Assembly (NCBI GenBank): GCA_964495085.1
Contig: CAZBUK010000119.1
Span: 1-9,370 of the forward strand
Direction of reading: 5' to 3'
DNA length: 9,370 nucleotides
Origin: CAZBUK01 sp964495085
GTDB taxonomy: Bacteria; Bacteroidota; Ignavibacteria; T3Sed10-11
The notes beneath the pieces were generated by a model. The model was not told where the DNA came from. It did not search any database and saw nothing but the letters and a program-made list of their open reading frames with translations. A program made the position numbers and the translations under genes. Shown piece after piece: positions 1 to 6,542 of this stretch (positions are counted from its first letter, which is position 1; each line of letters starts with the position of its first letter).

Positions 1-236
1 ACGGCATCGGCATCTCCGAAGCCGTCTCCCCGATGGCTCTGGCCGGCGTCGCCGCAGGAGCGGACGGGCTGATCATCGAAGTGCACGGCGATCCGGACCA
101 GGCGCTATCGGACGGATACCAGGCAATCACGCCTGATACGTTCGCATCTCTCATGGACCGGCTCCGGAAACTTGCAGGCGTTATGGAACGAACGATTTCG
201 GCGGACGTTCCGGTGGGTGTCAACGAAGCCGTATGA
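1..236 (+). CDS. 3-deoxy-7-phosphoheptulonate (DAHP) synthase, 3' end only
   Basis: This is the C-terminal 77 codons of a gene that starts before the window; the first complete codon is at base 3 and the TGA stop is at 234-236. The visible protein reads GIGISEAVSPMALAG, then AAGADGLIIEVH and ALSDGYQAITPDTF. These are the last strands and helix of the TIM barrel of type I-beta DAHP synthases (the AroA/AroG type of Bacillus and Thermotoga). The enzyme condenses phosphoenolpyruvate with erythrose 4-phosphate, the first committed step of the shikimate pathway, in the cytoplasm. The usual EVHPDP motif reads EVHGDP here. trpB begins 16 bp after the stop, so the two genes are very likely co-transcribed, linking entry into the aromatic pathway with tryptophan synthesis. 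Any N-terminal chorismate mutase or ACT-like regulatory domain would lie outside the window. Confidence 0.88.
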   Translation, partial: GIGISEAVSPMALAGVAAGADGLIIEVHGDPDQALSDGYQAITPDTFASLMDRLRKLAGVMERTISADVPVGVNEAV

Positions 237-252
237 GGAAACTGAACGGGAT

Positions 253-1464
253 ATGACTGCATCGAACTATAACCAGCCGGATACGCGGGGATATTTCGGA
301 AGCTACGGCGGAACGTACGTTCCCGAAACTCTGATATCCGCTCTGCAGCAACTCGAAGCCGCATACATTTCGGCGAAGAACGACCGCGAATTTCAGCACC
401 GCTTCGGCTACCTGCTCCGGACCTACGCCGGCAGACCAACCCCGCTCTTCTTTGCCGAACGCCTCACCGAAAAGTACGGCGGAGCACGGATATACCTCAA
501 ACGGGAAGATCTCTGCCACACCGGCGCCCATAAGATCAACAACGTCGTCGGTCAATTGCTGCTCGCCGAGCGGCTGGGCAAAAAGCGGATCATCGCCGAA
601 ACCGGAGCCGGACAGCACGGCGTGGCTACAGCGACCGTCGCGGCAAAACTCGGTCTGCGATGCGTCGTCTACATGGGCGAAGAGGATACCAAACGCCAGG
701 AACCGAACGTCAGCCGGATGAAATTGCTGGGAGCGGAAGTGGTTCCCGTTCTGTCGGGAACCCGCACGTTGAAGGATGCCACGAACGAAGCCATCCGCGA
801 CTGGGTCACGAACGTGAATGATACCTTCTATGTCATCGGGTCGGTTGTGGGTCCCCACCCCTATCCGATGATGGTTCGCGATTTTCAGAGCGTCATCGGC
901 GTCGAAGCGAGGGAGCAGATACTCTCGGCGGAACGGAAACTCCCCGATTATCTCGTCGCCTGCGTAGGCGGGGGCAGCAATTCGATAGGGCTGTTCTATC
1001 CGTTCCTGGACGACTCGTCCGTCCGGATGTTCGGGATCGAAGCAGCCGGGCACGGCATTTCCACACACGAACATGCAGCGACCCTCACCATGGGCCGGCC
1101 GGGAGTTCTGCACGGTTGTTACAGTTATCTCCTGCAGAACGGAGACGGACAGGTTCTTCCGGCTCATTCGGTCTCCGCGGGACTCGACTATCCGGGCGTC
1201 GGACCTGAACACAGTTACCTGAAAGATTCGGGAAGGGTAACCTACGACTCGGTCACCGACTCCGAAGCGCTGGAGGCCGTAATAGAACTGACGCAGCTCG
1301 AAGGCATCATGCCCGCGCTTGAGACCGCGCATGCCCTCTCATATCTGCGGAAGTTACTCCCCCGTACGACGGTCGATACGACCGTCATTCTCAACCTGTC
1401 CGGAAGAGGCGAAAAGGATCTCTCGACCATTCTGAAATATTTTTCGGGGAGATCGCCGGTATGA
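253..1464 (+). CDS. trpB: Tryptophan synthase beta chain
   Basis: TrpB is the PLP-dependent subunit that joins indole to L-serine to make L-tryptophan; it works in an alpha2-beta2 complex with TrpA. The protein is 403 residues, normal for the family. Visible landmarks: GYFGSYGGTYVPE near the N-terminus (13-25), Lys94 in the HKINN motif that forms the PLP Schiff base, Glu116 in ETGAGQHG (equivalent to the catalytic Glu109 of Salmonella), the phosphate-binding GGGSN loop (239-243), GVGPEHSYL (315-323) and the closing NLSGRGEKD (381-389). The reading frame stays open upstream to an ATG at 172, but that start would overlap the DAHP synthase and add 27 non-homologous residues. The ATG at 253 follows a GAGGAA at 235-240 and places the family N-terminus correctly. 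The stop overlaps the trpA start as ATGA, which suggests translational coupling and matches a 1:1 complex. Confidence 0.97.
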   Translation: MTASNYNQPDTRGYFGSYGGTYVPETLISALQQLEAAYISAKNDREFQHRFGYLLRTYAGRPTPLFFAERLTEKYGGARIYLKREDLCHTGAHKINNVVGQLLLAERLGKKRIIAETGAGQHGVATATVAAKLGLRCVVYMGEEDTKRQEPNVSRMKLLGAEVVPVLSGTRTLKDATNEAIRDWVTNVNDTFYVIGSVVGPHPYPMMVRDFQSVIGVEAREQILSAERKLPDYLVACVGGGSNSIGLFYPFLDDSSVRMFGIEAAGHGISTHEHAATLTMGRPGVLHGCYSYLLQNGDGQVLPAHSVSAGLDYPGVGPEHSYLKDSGRVTYDSVTDSEALEAVIELTQLEGIMPALETAHALSYLRKLLPRTTVDTTVILNLSGRGEKDLSTILKYFSGRSPV

Positions 1465-2276
1465 ACAGACTCACGAGAAAACTCGGGGAATTGCAGAGCG
1501 TGAACCGGAAGGCTCTCTCGATTTTCATCACCGCAGGTTTTCCGGATCTCGAATCCACGGTCGGGATCGTGAGAACGCTCGGGGAGAACGGGGCGGATTT
1601 CATCGAGCTCGGTATACCGTTCTCGGATCCGCTGGCGGACGGACCGACCATTCAGAAGTCGTCGGACATAGCGCTGCGGAACGGCGTAACGATCGAAAAA
1701 GTTTTCGGCATGCTCTCCGAGCTGAGATCGGTCTCGGACATTCCGGTCGTTCTGATGGGATACGTCAATCCGCTTCTCTCGTACGGAGTGGAGAAGTTCG
1801 CCGCGAAAGCCGCGGTATCGGGAGCCGACGGTTTGATCGTTCCGGACCTGCCGCCCGAGGAATCGGCGGAGTTGAGAGAGGCCGCGGATCGTCATGCGCT
1901 CTCGACTATTTTTTTAGCCGCCCCGACGACGCCGGACGAACGTTTGCGGAGACTCGACGAAGCATCGACGGGATTTCTGTACTGCGTATCGATGACCGGG
2001 GTAACCGGCCGGCGGAACGGGCTCTCGGGCGATACGCTCGATTTTCTGAAAAGGTGCAGGCGGGTCGTCAAGAAAAATCCGACGCTGGCCGGATTCGGCA
2101 TTTCGGGGGGATCGGATGCGGCGATGCTCGCCCCCTATTGCGACGGGATCATCGTCGGAAGCGCTCTCATTAAAACGATACTCGCCCATCGTGAAGCGGA
2201 TTATACGGAAGCATGCGCAAGCCTGGCGAGGGAATTGCGGAAAGGACTTGACGAATCTATAGCCGAAACGGTATAA
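1461..2276 (+). CDS. trpA: Tryptophan synthase alpha chain
   Basis: TrpA cleaves indole-3-glycerol phosphate to indole and glyceraldehyde 3-phosphate and passes indole through the internal tunnel to TrpB. It is a 271-residue TIM-barrel protein of normal length. The signature FIELGIPFSDPLADGP places the catalytic acids at Glu49 and Asp60, the same numbers as in the Salmonella enzyme. The flexible loop 6 region is TGVTGRRNG, and the phosphate-binding segments are FGIS and GIIVGSAL towards the C-terminus. The start codon overlaps the trpB stop by 4 bp. No trpC, trpD, trpE or trpF is visible: trpA is the last gene of this cluster, followed by a weak hairpin and an AT-rich spacer. Confidence 0.97.
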   Translation: MNRLTRKLGELQSVNRKALSIFITAGFPDLESTVGIVRTLGENGADFIELGIPFSDPLADGPTIQKSSDIALRNGVTIEKVFGMLSELRSVSDIPVVLMGYVNPLLSYGVEKFAAKAAVSGADGLIVPDLPPEESAELREAADRHALSTIFLAAPTTPDERLRRLDEASTGFLYCVSMTGVTGRRNGLSGDTLDFLKRCRRVVKKNPTLAGFGISGGSDAAMLAPYCDGIIVGSALIKTILAHREADYTEACASLARELRKGLDESIAETV

Positions 2277-2286
2277 CAGCCGTATT

Positions 2287-2314
2287 ACCGGCGGAATTCC
2301 GATGAGCCGGTTTT
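2287..2314 (+). terminator. Possible weak rho-independent terminator of the trp cluster
   Basis: A 6-bp perfect stem, ACCGGC (2287-2292) with GCCGGT (2306-2311), has a 13-nt loop and runs directly into TTTT (2311-2314). It starts 10 bp after the trpA stop, where a terminator would be expected. The stem is short and the T-run brief, so this may be only a pause or a 3'-end-stabilising hairpin. Confidence 0.4.
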
Positions 2315-2352
2315 GCCGGATAAACACCCGAGCGCCCCGCTTGACTTTTACG

Positions 2353-2397
2353 GATATTTCGTTAATTATATCAGTAACTGATGATACGCGAAATATC
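2353..2397. repeat. Imperfect nested inverted repeat
   Basis: The outer arms GATATTTCG (2353-2361) and CGAAATATC (2389-2397) are perfect 9-bp complements. Between them is a second dyad, ATCAGT-a-ACTGAT (2370-2382). The two centres differ by one base, leaving an asymmetric internal loop (8 and 6 nt). It could form a hairpin in RNA or serve as a two-tier operator for a dimeric regulator. No T-run follows, so it is not a typical terminator. Confidence 0.5.
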
Positions 2398-2548
2398 GAT
2401 CGTACGGGAAAAATTCTAAATCCGAATTTCGAAAATCGAAACATTTGATTTCGTTGCGGATTTCAATATTCGCGTTTCTGAATTTCAGTTAATGAGAAAT
2501 CATTCATACCCCTGTAATTGCAGAGAAGGATAAAGCAGCAACCTGCCG

Positions 2549-2559
2549 AAGGAGGTGAT
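2549..2559 (+). promoter_or_regulatory. Orphan consensus Shine-Dalgarno sequence
   Basis: AAGGAGGTGAT matches the full complement of the usual bacterial 16S rRNA 3' end, yet no ATG, GTG or TTG lies at a proper distance downstream. The nearest candidates are a GTG and an ATT that overlap the motif itself, and an ATC at 2563 that would open an 18-codon frame (including the stop) ending with TAA at 2614-2616. It lies 89 bp before the next gene, and a TAA at 2573-2575 closes that gene's frame in between, so it cannot be that gene's own ribosome binding site in the present sequence. Confidence 0.4.
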
Positions 2560-2647
2560 TCTATCGCACCGATAAAACAATCGCTCACCCTGTTTCCGCC
2601 GTTTAATTCGGAGTAACGATCAACACACCAATTTATGTGGGGCGCAT

Positions 2648-3178
2648 ATGACCGGAATAGGAAAATCGACGCAGGGAATCCGTAACAACCTTCGAAACGA
2701 GAACGACCCGTACCTCCCGCCGAAAGGCAAGGGGATGAAAGAACCGCTTCGCTGCAGGAATTGCGATCTGATTTACTGGAACAAACGGTGGTATCCGGAA
2801 GCCGAAGCGAGCCGGTTATACGGGAGCAGGAAAATGCAGGGTACGGTCGTCTGTCCCGGCTGCCGGAAGTACGCGGAGAAGGCGGTCGGCGGTTTGGTGA
2901 GGCTCGAGGGTTCATTCCTGAAGGACCATGTCGAGGAAATATTTAATCTCATACGCAACGAGGAGAAGAAAACAAGGGCCGGTAATCCGATGGACCGGAT
3001 TATCGAGGTAAAGAAAAAAAAGAACGGCGTAGAAGTGACGACCACAACTGAACGGCTCGCACAACGGATCGGAAAAGCGGTACACCGGGCGTATTCCGGG
3101 AGTCTGCATTTCAGTTGGTCGAACGGTGTAAAATTTACCAGGGTTCAGTGGGTGAGACAGAACGGCACGGCGCAATAA
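2648..3178 (+). CDS. BCAM0308-family protein with a four-cysteine zinc-ribbon-like motif
   Basis: This is a 176-residue soluble protein with no signal peptide or membrane segment. From memory it fits the BCAM0308 family: an early NDPY motif (19-22), two cysteine pairs CRNC (36-39) and CPGC (69-72) that probably bind zinc, GGLVRLEGSFLKDH (81-94), EIFNLIRNEE (97-106), NPMDRI (113-118), a stretch of threonines (131-134), then LAQRIGKAVHRAYSG (137-151) and VQWVR at the C-terminus. Its biochemical role is not known to me. The founding member lies in a low-oxygen-activated gene cluster of Burkholderia cenocepacia, which is why the family is often linked with hypoxia. The start ATG at 2648 is preceded by a modest GTGGGG (2638-2642); there is no earlier in-frame ATG, GTG or TTG before the stop at 2573. 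It appears monocistronic, facing a convergent operon. Confidence 0.8.
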   Translation: MTGIGKSTQGIRNNLRNENDPYLPPKGKGMKEPLRCRNCDLIYWNKRWYPEAEASRLYGSRKMQGTVVCPGCRKYAEKAVGGLVRLEGSFLKDHVEEIFNLIRNEEKKTRAGNPMDRIIEVKKKKNGVEVTTTTERLAQRIGKAVHRAYSGSLHFSWSNGVKFTRVQWVRQNGTAQ

Positions 3179-3192
3179 GGGGATAGCTGCCT

Positions 3193-3221
3193 CCTCTCCA
3201 CCGGACGGCGGGGTGAAGAGG
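3193..3221 (+). terminator. Imperfect hairpin after the BCAM0308-like gene
   Basis: CCTCTCCACC (3193-3202) pairs with GGTGAAGAGG (3212-3221) with one C-A mismatch and a 9-nt loop, starting 15 bp after the stop codon. There is no T-run. It may protect the 3' end or act together with the stronger hairpin at 3265. Confidence 0.25.
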
Positions 3222-3264
3222 TGAATCGCCGTAAGATTAATGACATCGATAATGTTTAGCTACG

Positions 3265-3300
3265 AACGGCAGCTCCCGACGAAGGAGCTGCCGTTGTCTT
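3265..3300. terminator. Strong intrinsic terminator, probably bidirectional
   Basis: AACGGCAGCTCC (3265-3276) and GGAGCTGCCGTT (3284-3295) form a perfect 12-bp GC-rich stem with a 7-nt loop. On the + strand the stem ends in TT and continues into GTCTTATAT, a fair U-rich tail. It lies between a + strand gene ending at 3178 and a - strand gene ending at 3338, so it is placed to stop transcription from both sides. The tail is poor in the - direction. Confidence 0.75.
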
Positions 3301-3337
3301 ATATAGTGGAGTGTCGGAGTTGAAGACTATCTATCAT

Positions 3338-6300
3338 TTATTTGACCAGCAGAAGCCTCTTCGTTATCGAGTTTGCCGATGTCGTAAGCGTATAAAAATA
3401 CATACCGCTTGAAAGCCGTGACGCATCGAAGGCGACCTCATGTCTGCCCGACTCATATACGTCATCCGCTAGCACGGCAACAACCCTGCCGATTATATCA
3501 TAGACGCGCAGGGTTATCCGGTCGGTTTCGGGTAACGAAAAACTGATAACCGTTGTGGGGTTGAAGGGGTTCGGATAGTTTTGATCGATTTCGATTTTAT
3601 AAACCTTAGTCGAAGAAATGTCTTCGCTTTCGGGTGTGAGATAATCTTCTCCCTTCAAACCGTCCGGTCCAACATACGTTTCAAGAGCGTATCGGGCGAA
3701 TAATACTTCCGTCTCGTCTAACAGCTCCTTTTGCCTCTCAATGTTATTCAGCAACGCTGCCGCAGTCTTGGGATCATCCTCATGATATAGCGCAATGTAG
3801 AAATTATTCAGATTCGCCCTCATGGAGTGTGTGGTACTGCCGTCCCGTGAGATGATTGTGTTGTTTACATCTTTCGCAGACGCCACTTTACCCTGTTTCA
3901 GGTACAGGTAGTTCAGCAGCAGCTTCTCTTCTCCTCCAGTGATCGGGAGCGATTCAAAATAGCTGACTATTTTGTCTGCGGTTTCGTCGCTGTAACAATT
4001 ATACAGCTCGGTATATGCCCGGTGACTATTCGGATTTTCCTCAAGGTAAGATATGAAGAAATCCATTGCCTCGACGAATCTGCCCTCTTCCTGAAGTTGA
4101 ATTCCTTCAAGTAAAGGATCACGGGATGCAGAGTCCAACGCAACCGATTGAGTAGAATTGGCAGAAGTACCTAATGATGAAATTGATGCAAGAATCATAC
4201 CGTCGGGGACTTCATCATCTTGTATAGATGGCAGAGGTACGCCCGACCACGGATCCGTAGTGAGGTAAGGGAACGTCCAGATCGGTGAACTCGGATGACC
4301 TTGAATTATAATGGCATTGGCGGGATTGCCGCCGTTCCAGTATACGCCAATAGCGTCCAAATAATATCCCCCGCTGTGATAATAATATAAATCAACTTCT
4401 GCGTTGTTGGTGATGCTCTGTTTTCCGTTACAGATCATGCCGTCATACATAACCGGGAAACTGTTATAGATGGATAATCCAACGATTGAATTGTAACTGA
4501 TACGGTTATTTTTACTATAGGCGTTTGGTACATTCTTAAAACGCGGATTCGAGCTGTTTGATATTGACACGCCGTTGCTCGTATTCACGACATCATTTCC
4601 GCCCATATAACCAAATGAGCCGCCTGTATATGAGATGCCAAAGCTCTTTTGTTTAATCTCGTTGATATTGACAGTTACGTTTGAACCGTTCTCTACTCTT
4701 ATCCCGTAGTTTCCGCCTCCTACGAGCATTTTATTATAGTTCGCCGAACCGGTGGAGTTAGAGAACCTAATGCCATATGAGGTATTTTCGAACCTGGAGT
4801 TACTGATGGTTACATTCGAGGTATTTATTACCTGCACCTCTGTGCCGTGCGTCATCTTGACATAATTGAGGGTTGAGCCGGAAGCTCCCGACCCGTTCAA
4901 GACGATGGGTCCCCAACTGCCGGAACTTCCGCTGCGTGTGAGTGTGATGGGTTGAGAGGAGGTGCCGTTGGCGATGAGCTTACCGTTGATGATGAGTGAT
5001 TTACCGTTTTGGAACATAATTTGCGTTCCTGGGAGAATTGTAAGTGTTACACCATTAGAAACAGTAATTGTATTCTGAATGTACCATTTACCTGGAGATA
5101 GAGTAGTATTCTCGGTTATAGTATAGTCGTCAATAAAAAATTCCGCCTCTACTACACCGTTTATTTCCCTAAAATTTTTTACGGAAAATCCGGACGTTAT
5201 ACTTTGAGCATAACTCTCCTGAGAGCTATTTACGTAAAAATTACTATTGGGATTTGTATAATAAGTAAAACCTTTACCATCATTTGGAGTGAAAAACGCG
5301 GTTGGACCTCCCCTATCTCTTCCATAGAAAGGGCCACACAACTCGGTTTTTCCGGATACTTTTCTTATTTCCAAGCTATCTCTTCCCGTGAGCGCATTCT
5401 CCTGATAGGTATTTATGGGACATCCTGTTCCGTCAACCCCCCAAATAAATTTACCGCTGGCATATTCAATGTTTATGTCCATCCTTCTCCAATTACTATA
5501 ATCCCCAGATTTACTTAACTGTGAGTCGTGTTTTTTCACATGCCAGATAAGCACGCCGCCTACGGTTCGATTTTTATACGGCCATCTTGAATAATAATGA
5601 TTTTCGTTCGGATGGTGATACGAGATATAAAATTTTTGATTTGTTATAGCATTTCCCGGAAGAGTCGATGGTTCATATAAATAGGCTTTTTTCTGTTTCT
5701 GAAAATCAACGAATTCTTTAGTTCCGTTCTGACCTATTGTTATAGGTTCATACCATCCCCGTGCATGGCGAAACCAGGGATTATATGCCGAGGGTACCCC
5801 TTGAAATCCCCCACCGCTCATAATATCAAAGCTTCCGATTCCGTAGTGATCAAATAAACTCGATCCTAAATGATCCATATCTGGAAAATTGAAAAACGTA
5901 TGACCCGATTCATGGAAAAATACACCCCGATAGATATCTTCGTTTGATCCCCTTGATTGTTGATACACAATAACCTGTACATTATCAACCGAATTGTATG
6001 TAAGACAAGTACCTGAAACTCCACCCCCTCTTGGACCGAGTGAGGTAAAATGAACATATACTTTACCGTCGCCGTTAAAATCGAACAATGAAAAATCGTA
6101 AATGTTATCTGCTTGCTGCAAAACATTTTCCATATTCGATTTTAAATGTACATGCTCACACCCTCCTGGGAATGTAGTTACATATGGTGTCGGCATCTCA
6201 AAAGCGGTTTGGCTGTCTTTTGTTAATACGATCGGTTGATATTCGAACTTATTGAAGGTTGCTTCCCAAAAAAATACAGGTAGTTCGTCAAATAGTGGAT

Positions 6301-6529
6301 AAAACCATCCCGGTAATTGGGTAGGGGAATCTTTATCAACAGCGAATATAACAACTTCAAAGAATGTAGACTCTGATAGTATCGCATTGTCCACTTCCGC
6401 ACGTACGGTGCGGAAAGAAGATGACTCTGACGATTCAGTGAAGCAACGAATCTGTGCATCTTGTGCTTTTAGCGGGTAAGTACAAAAAGCCGCCCAAATT
6501 ATCATACACAAACAAATATACTTTAACAT
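3338..6529 (-). CDS. Secreted multidomain protein: M6-like metalloprotease, beta-helix, TPR-like region, T9SS sorting domain
   Basis: The 1063-residue product is predicted to be exported by Sec and then across the outer membrane by T9SS. Residues 1-22 are a signal peptide ending near LKA-QD. Residues about 40-465 resemble M6 (immune inhibitor A-type) peptidases: DFNGDGKVYV (149-158) matches the family's Asp/Gly-rich calcium-like loop, HESGH (206-210) is the zinc/catalytic motif, and GIGSFDIMSGGGF (230-242) is the Met-turn region followed by PWFRHARGWYEP. Residues about 470-760 are Asn/Ser/Gly-rich with short repeated strands, typical of a right-handed parallel beta-helix. Residues about 800-945 are helical and TPR-like (EEGRFVEAMDFFISYLEENP). 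Residues 978-1063 are a T9SS type A sorting domain (NYPNPFNPTT, then SGMYFYTL and a basic KRLLLVK end). A GGAGG at 6535-6539 supports the start. The gene follows its upstream neighbour by 13 bp. The third zinc ligand is uncertain because the motif spacing is unusual, so proteolytic activity is inferred, not certain. Confidence 0.85.
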   Translation of the reverse strand: MLKYICLCMIIWAAFCTYPLKAQDAQIRCFTESSESSSFRTVRAEVDNAILSESTFFEVVIFAVDKDSPTQLPGWFYPLFDELPVFFWEATFNKFEYQPIVLTKDSQTAFEMPTPYVTTFPGGCEHVHLKSNMENVLQQADNIYDFSLFDFNGDGKVYVHFTSLGPRGGGVSGTCLTYNSVDNVQVIVYQQSRGSNEDIYRGVFFHESGHTFFNFPDMDHLGSSLFDHYGIGSFDIMSGGGFQGVPSAYNPWFRHARGWYEPITIGQNGTKEFVDFQKQKKAYLYEPSTLPGNAITNQKFYISYHHPNENHYYSRWPYKNRTVGGVLIWHVKKHDSQLSKSGDYSNWRRMDINIEYASGKFIWGVDGTGCPINTYQENALTGRDSLEIRKVSGKTELCGPFYGRDRGGPTAFFTPNDGKGFTYYTNPNSNFYVNSSQESYAQSITSGFSVKNFREINGVVEAEFFIDDYTITENTTLSPGKWYIQNTITVSNGVTLTILPGTQIMFQNGKSLIINGKLIANGTSSQPITLTRSGSSGSWGPIVLNGSGASGSTLNYVKMTHGTEVQVINTSNVTISNSRFENTSYGIRFSNSTGSANYNKMLVGGGNYGIRVENGSNVTVNINEIKQKSFGISYTGGSFGYMGGNDVVNTSNGVSISNSSNPRFKNVPNAYSKNNRISYNSIVGLSIYNSFPVMYDGMICNGKQSITNNAEVDLYYYHSGGYYLDAIGVYWNGGNPANAIIIQGHPSSPIWTFPYLTTDPWSGVPLPSIQDDEVPDGMILASISSLGTSANSTQSVALDSASRDPLLEGIQLQEEGRFVEAMDFFISYLEENPNSHRAYTELYNCYSDETADKIVSYFESLPITGGEEKLLLNYLYLKQGKVASAKDVNNTIISRDGSTTHSMRANLNNFYIALYHEDDPKTAAALLNNIERQKELLDETEVLFARYALETYVGPDGLKGEDYLTPESEDISSTKVYKIEIDQNYPNPFNPTTVISFSLPETDRITLRVYDIIGRVVAVLADDVYESGRHEVAFDASRLSSGMYFYTLTTSANSITKRLLLVK

Positions 6530-6542
6530 GGCAGCCTCCGGT

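Larger units (their letters stand above)
2277..2647. other. AT-rich intergenic region between trpA and the BCAM0308-like gene
   Basis: I see no convincing gene on either strand across these 371 bases. In order, the region holds a weak terminator-like hairpin just after trpA, a long imperfect inverted repeat embedded in a cluster of TTTCG/CGAAA pentamers, a short dyad CTGAATTTCAG (2478-2488) and an orphan consensus Shine-Dalgarno sequence at 2549-2559. It is visibly more AT-rich than the trp genes up to about 2530. It presumably carries the promoter of the gene at 2648, but I could not pick out a convincing -35/-10 pair or a Bacteroidota-type TAnnTTTG box. Confidence 0.6.

Noticed and set aside
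172..252. Upstream ATG as the trpB start, giving 430 residues
   Set aside because: It would overlap the DAHP synthase by 65 bases and add residues with no TrpB similarity; the ATG at 253 gives the normal family N-terminus.
220..1332. 370-codon open frame on the - strand across trpB
   Set aside because: It is antisense to a clear trpB, its translation is Arg-rich and low in recognisable motifs, and GC-rich genes commonly give such shadows.
1914..2444. 176-codon open frame on the - strand starting in the spacer and running into trpA
   Set aside because: Most of it is antisense to trpA; the part in the spacer has no ribosome binding site or protein motif that I recognise.
2463..2915. 150-codon open frame on the - strand overlapping the BCAM0308-like gene
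   Set aside because: It is antisense to a gene with good family motifs, and its translation is rich in Pro/Arg/Ser with no known signature.
4400..5030. Repeated Asn/Ser/Gly codons as a tandem DNA repeat or CRISPR-like array
   Set aside because: The repetition is at the protein level (beta-helix rungs); no DNA unit recurs with fixed length or spacing.
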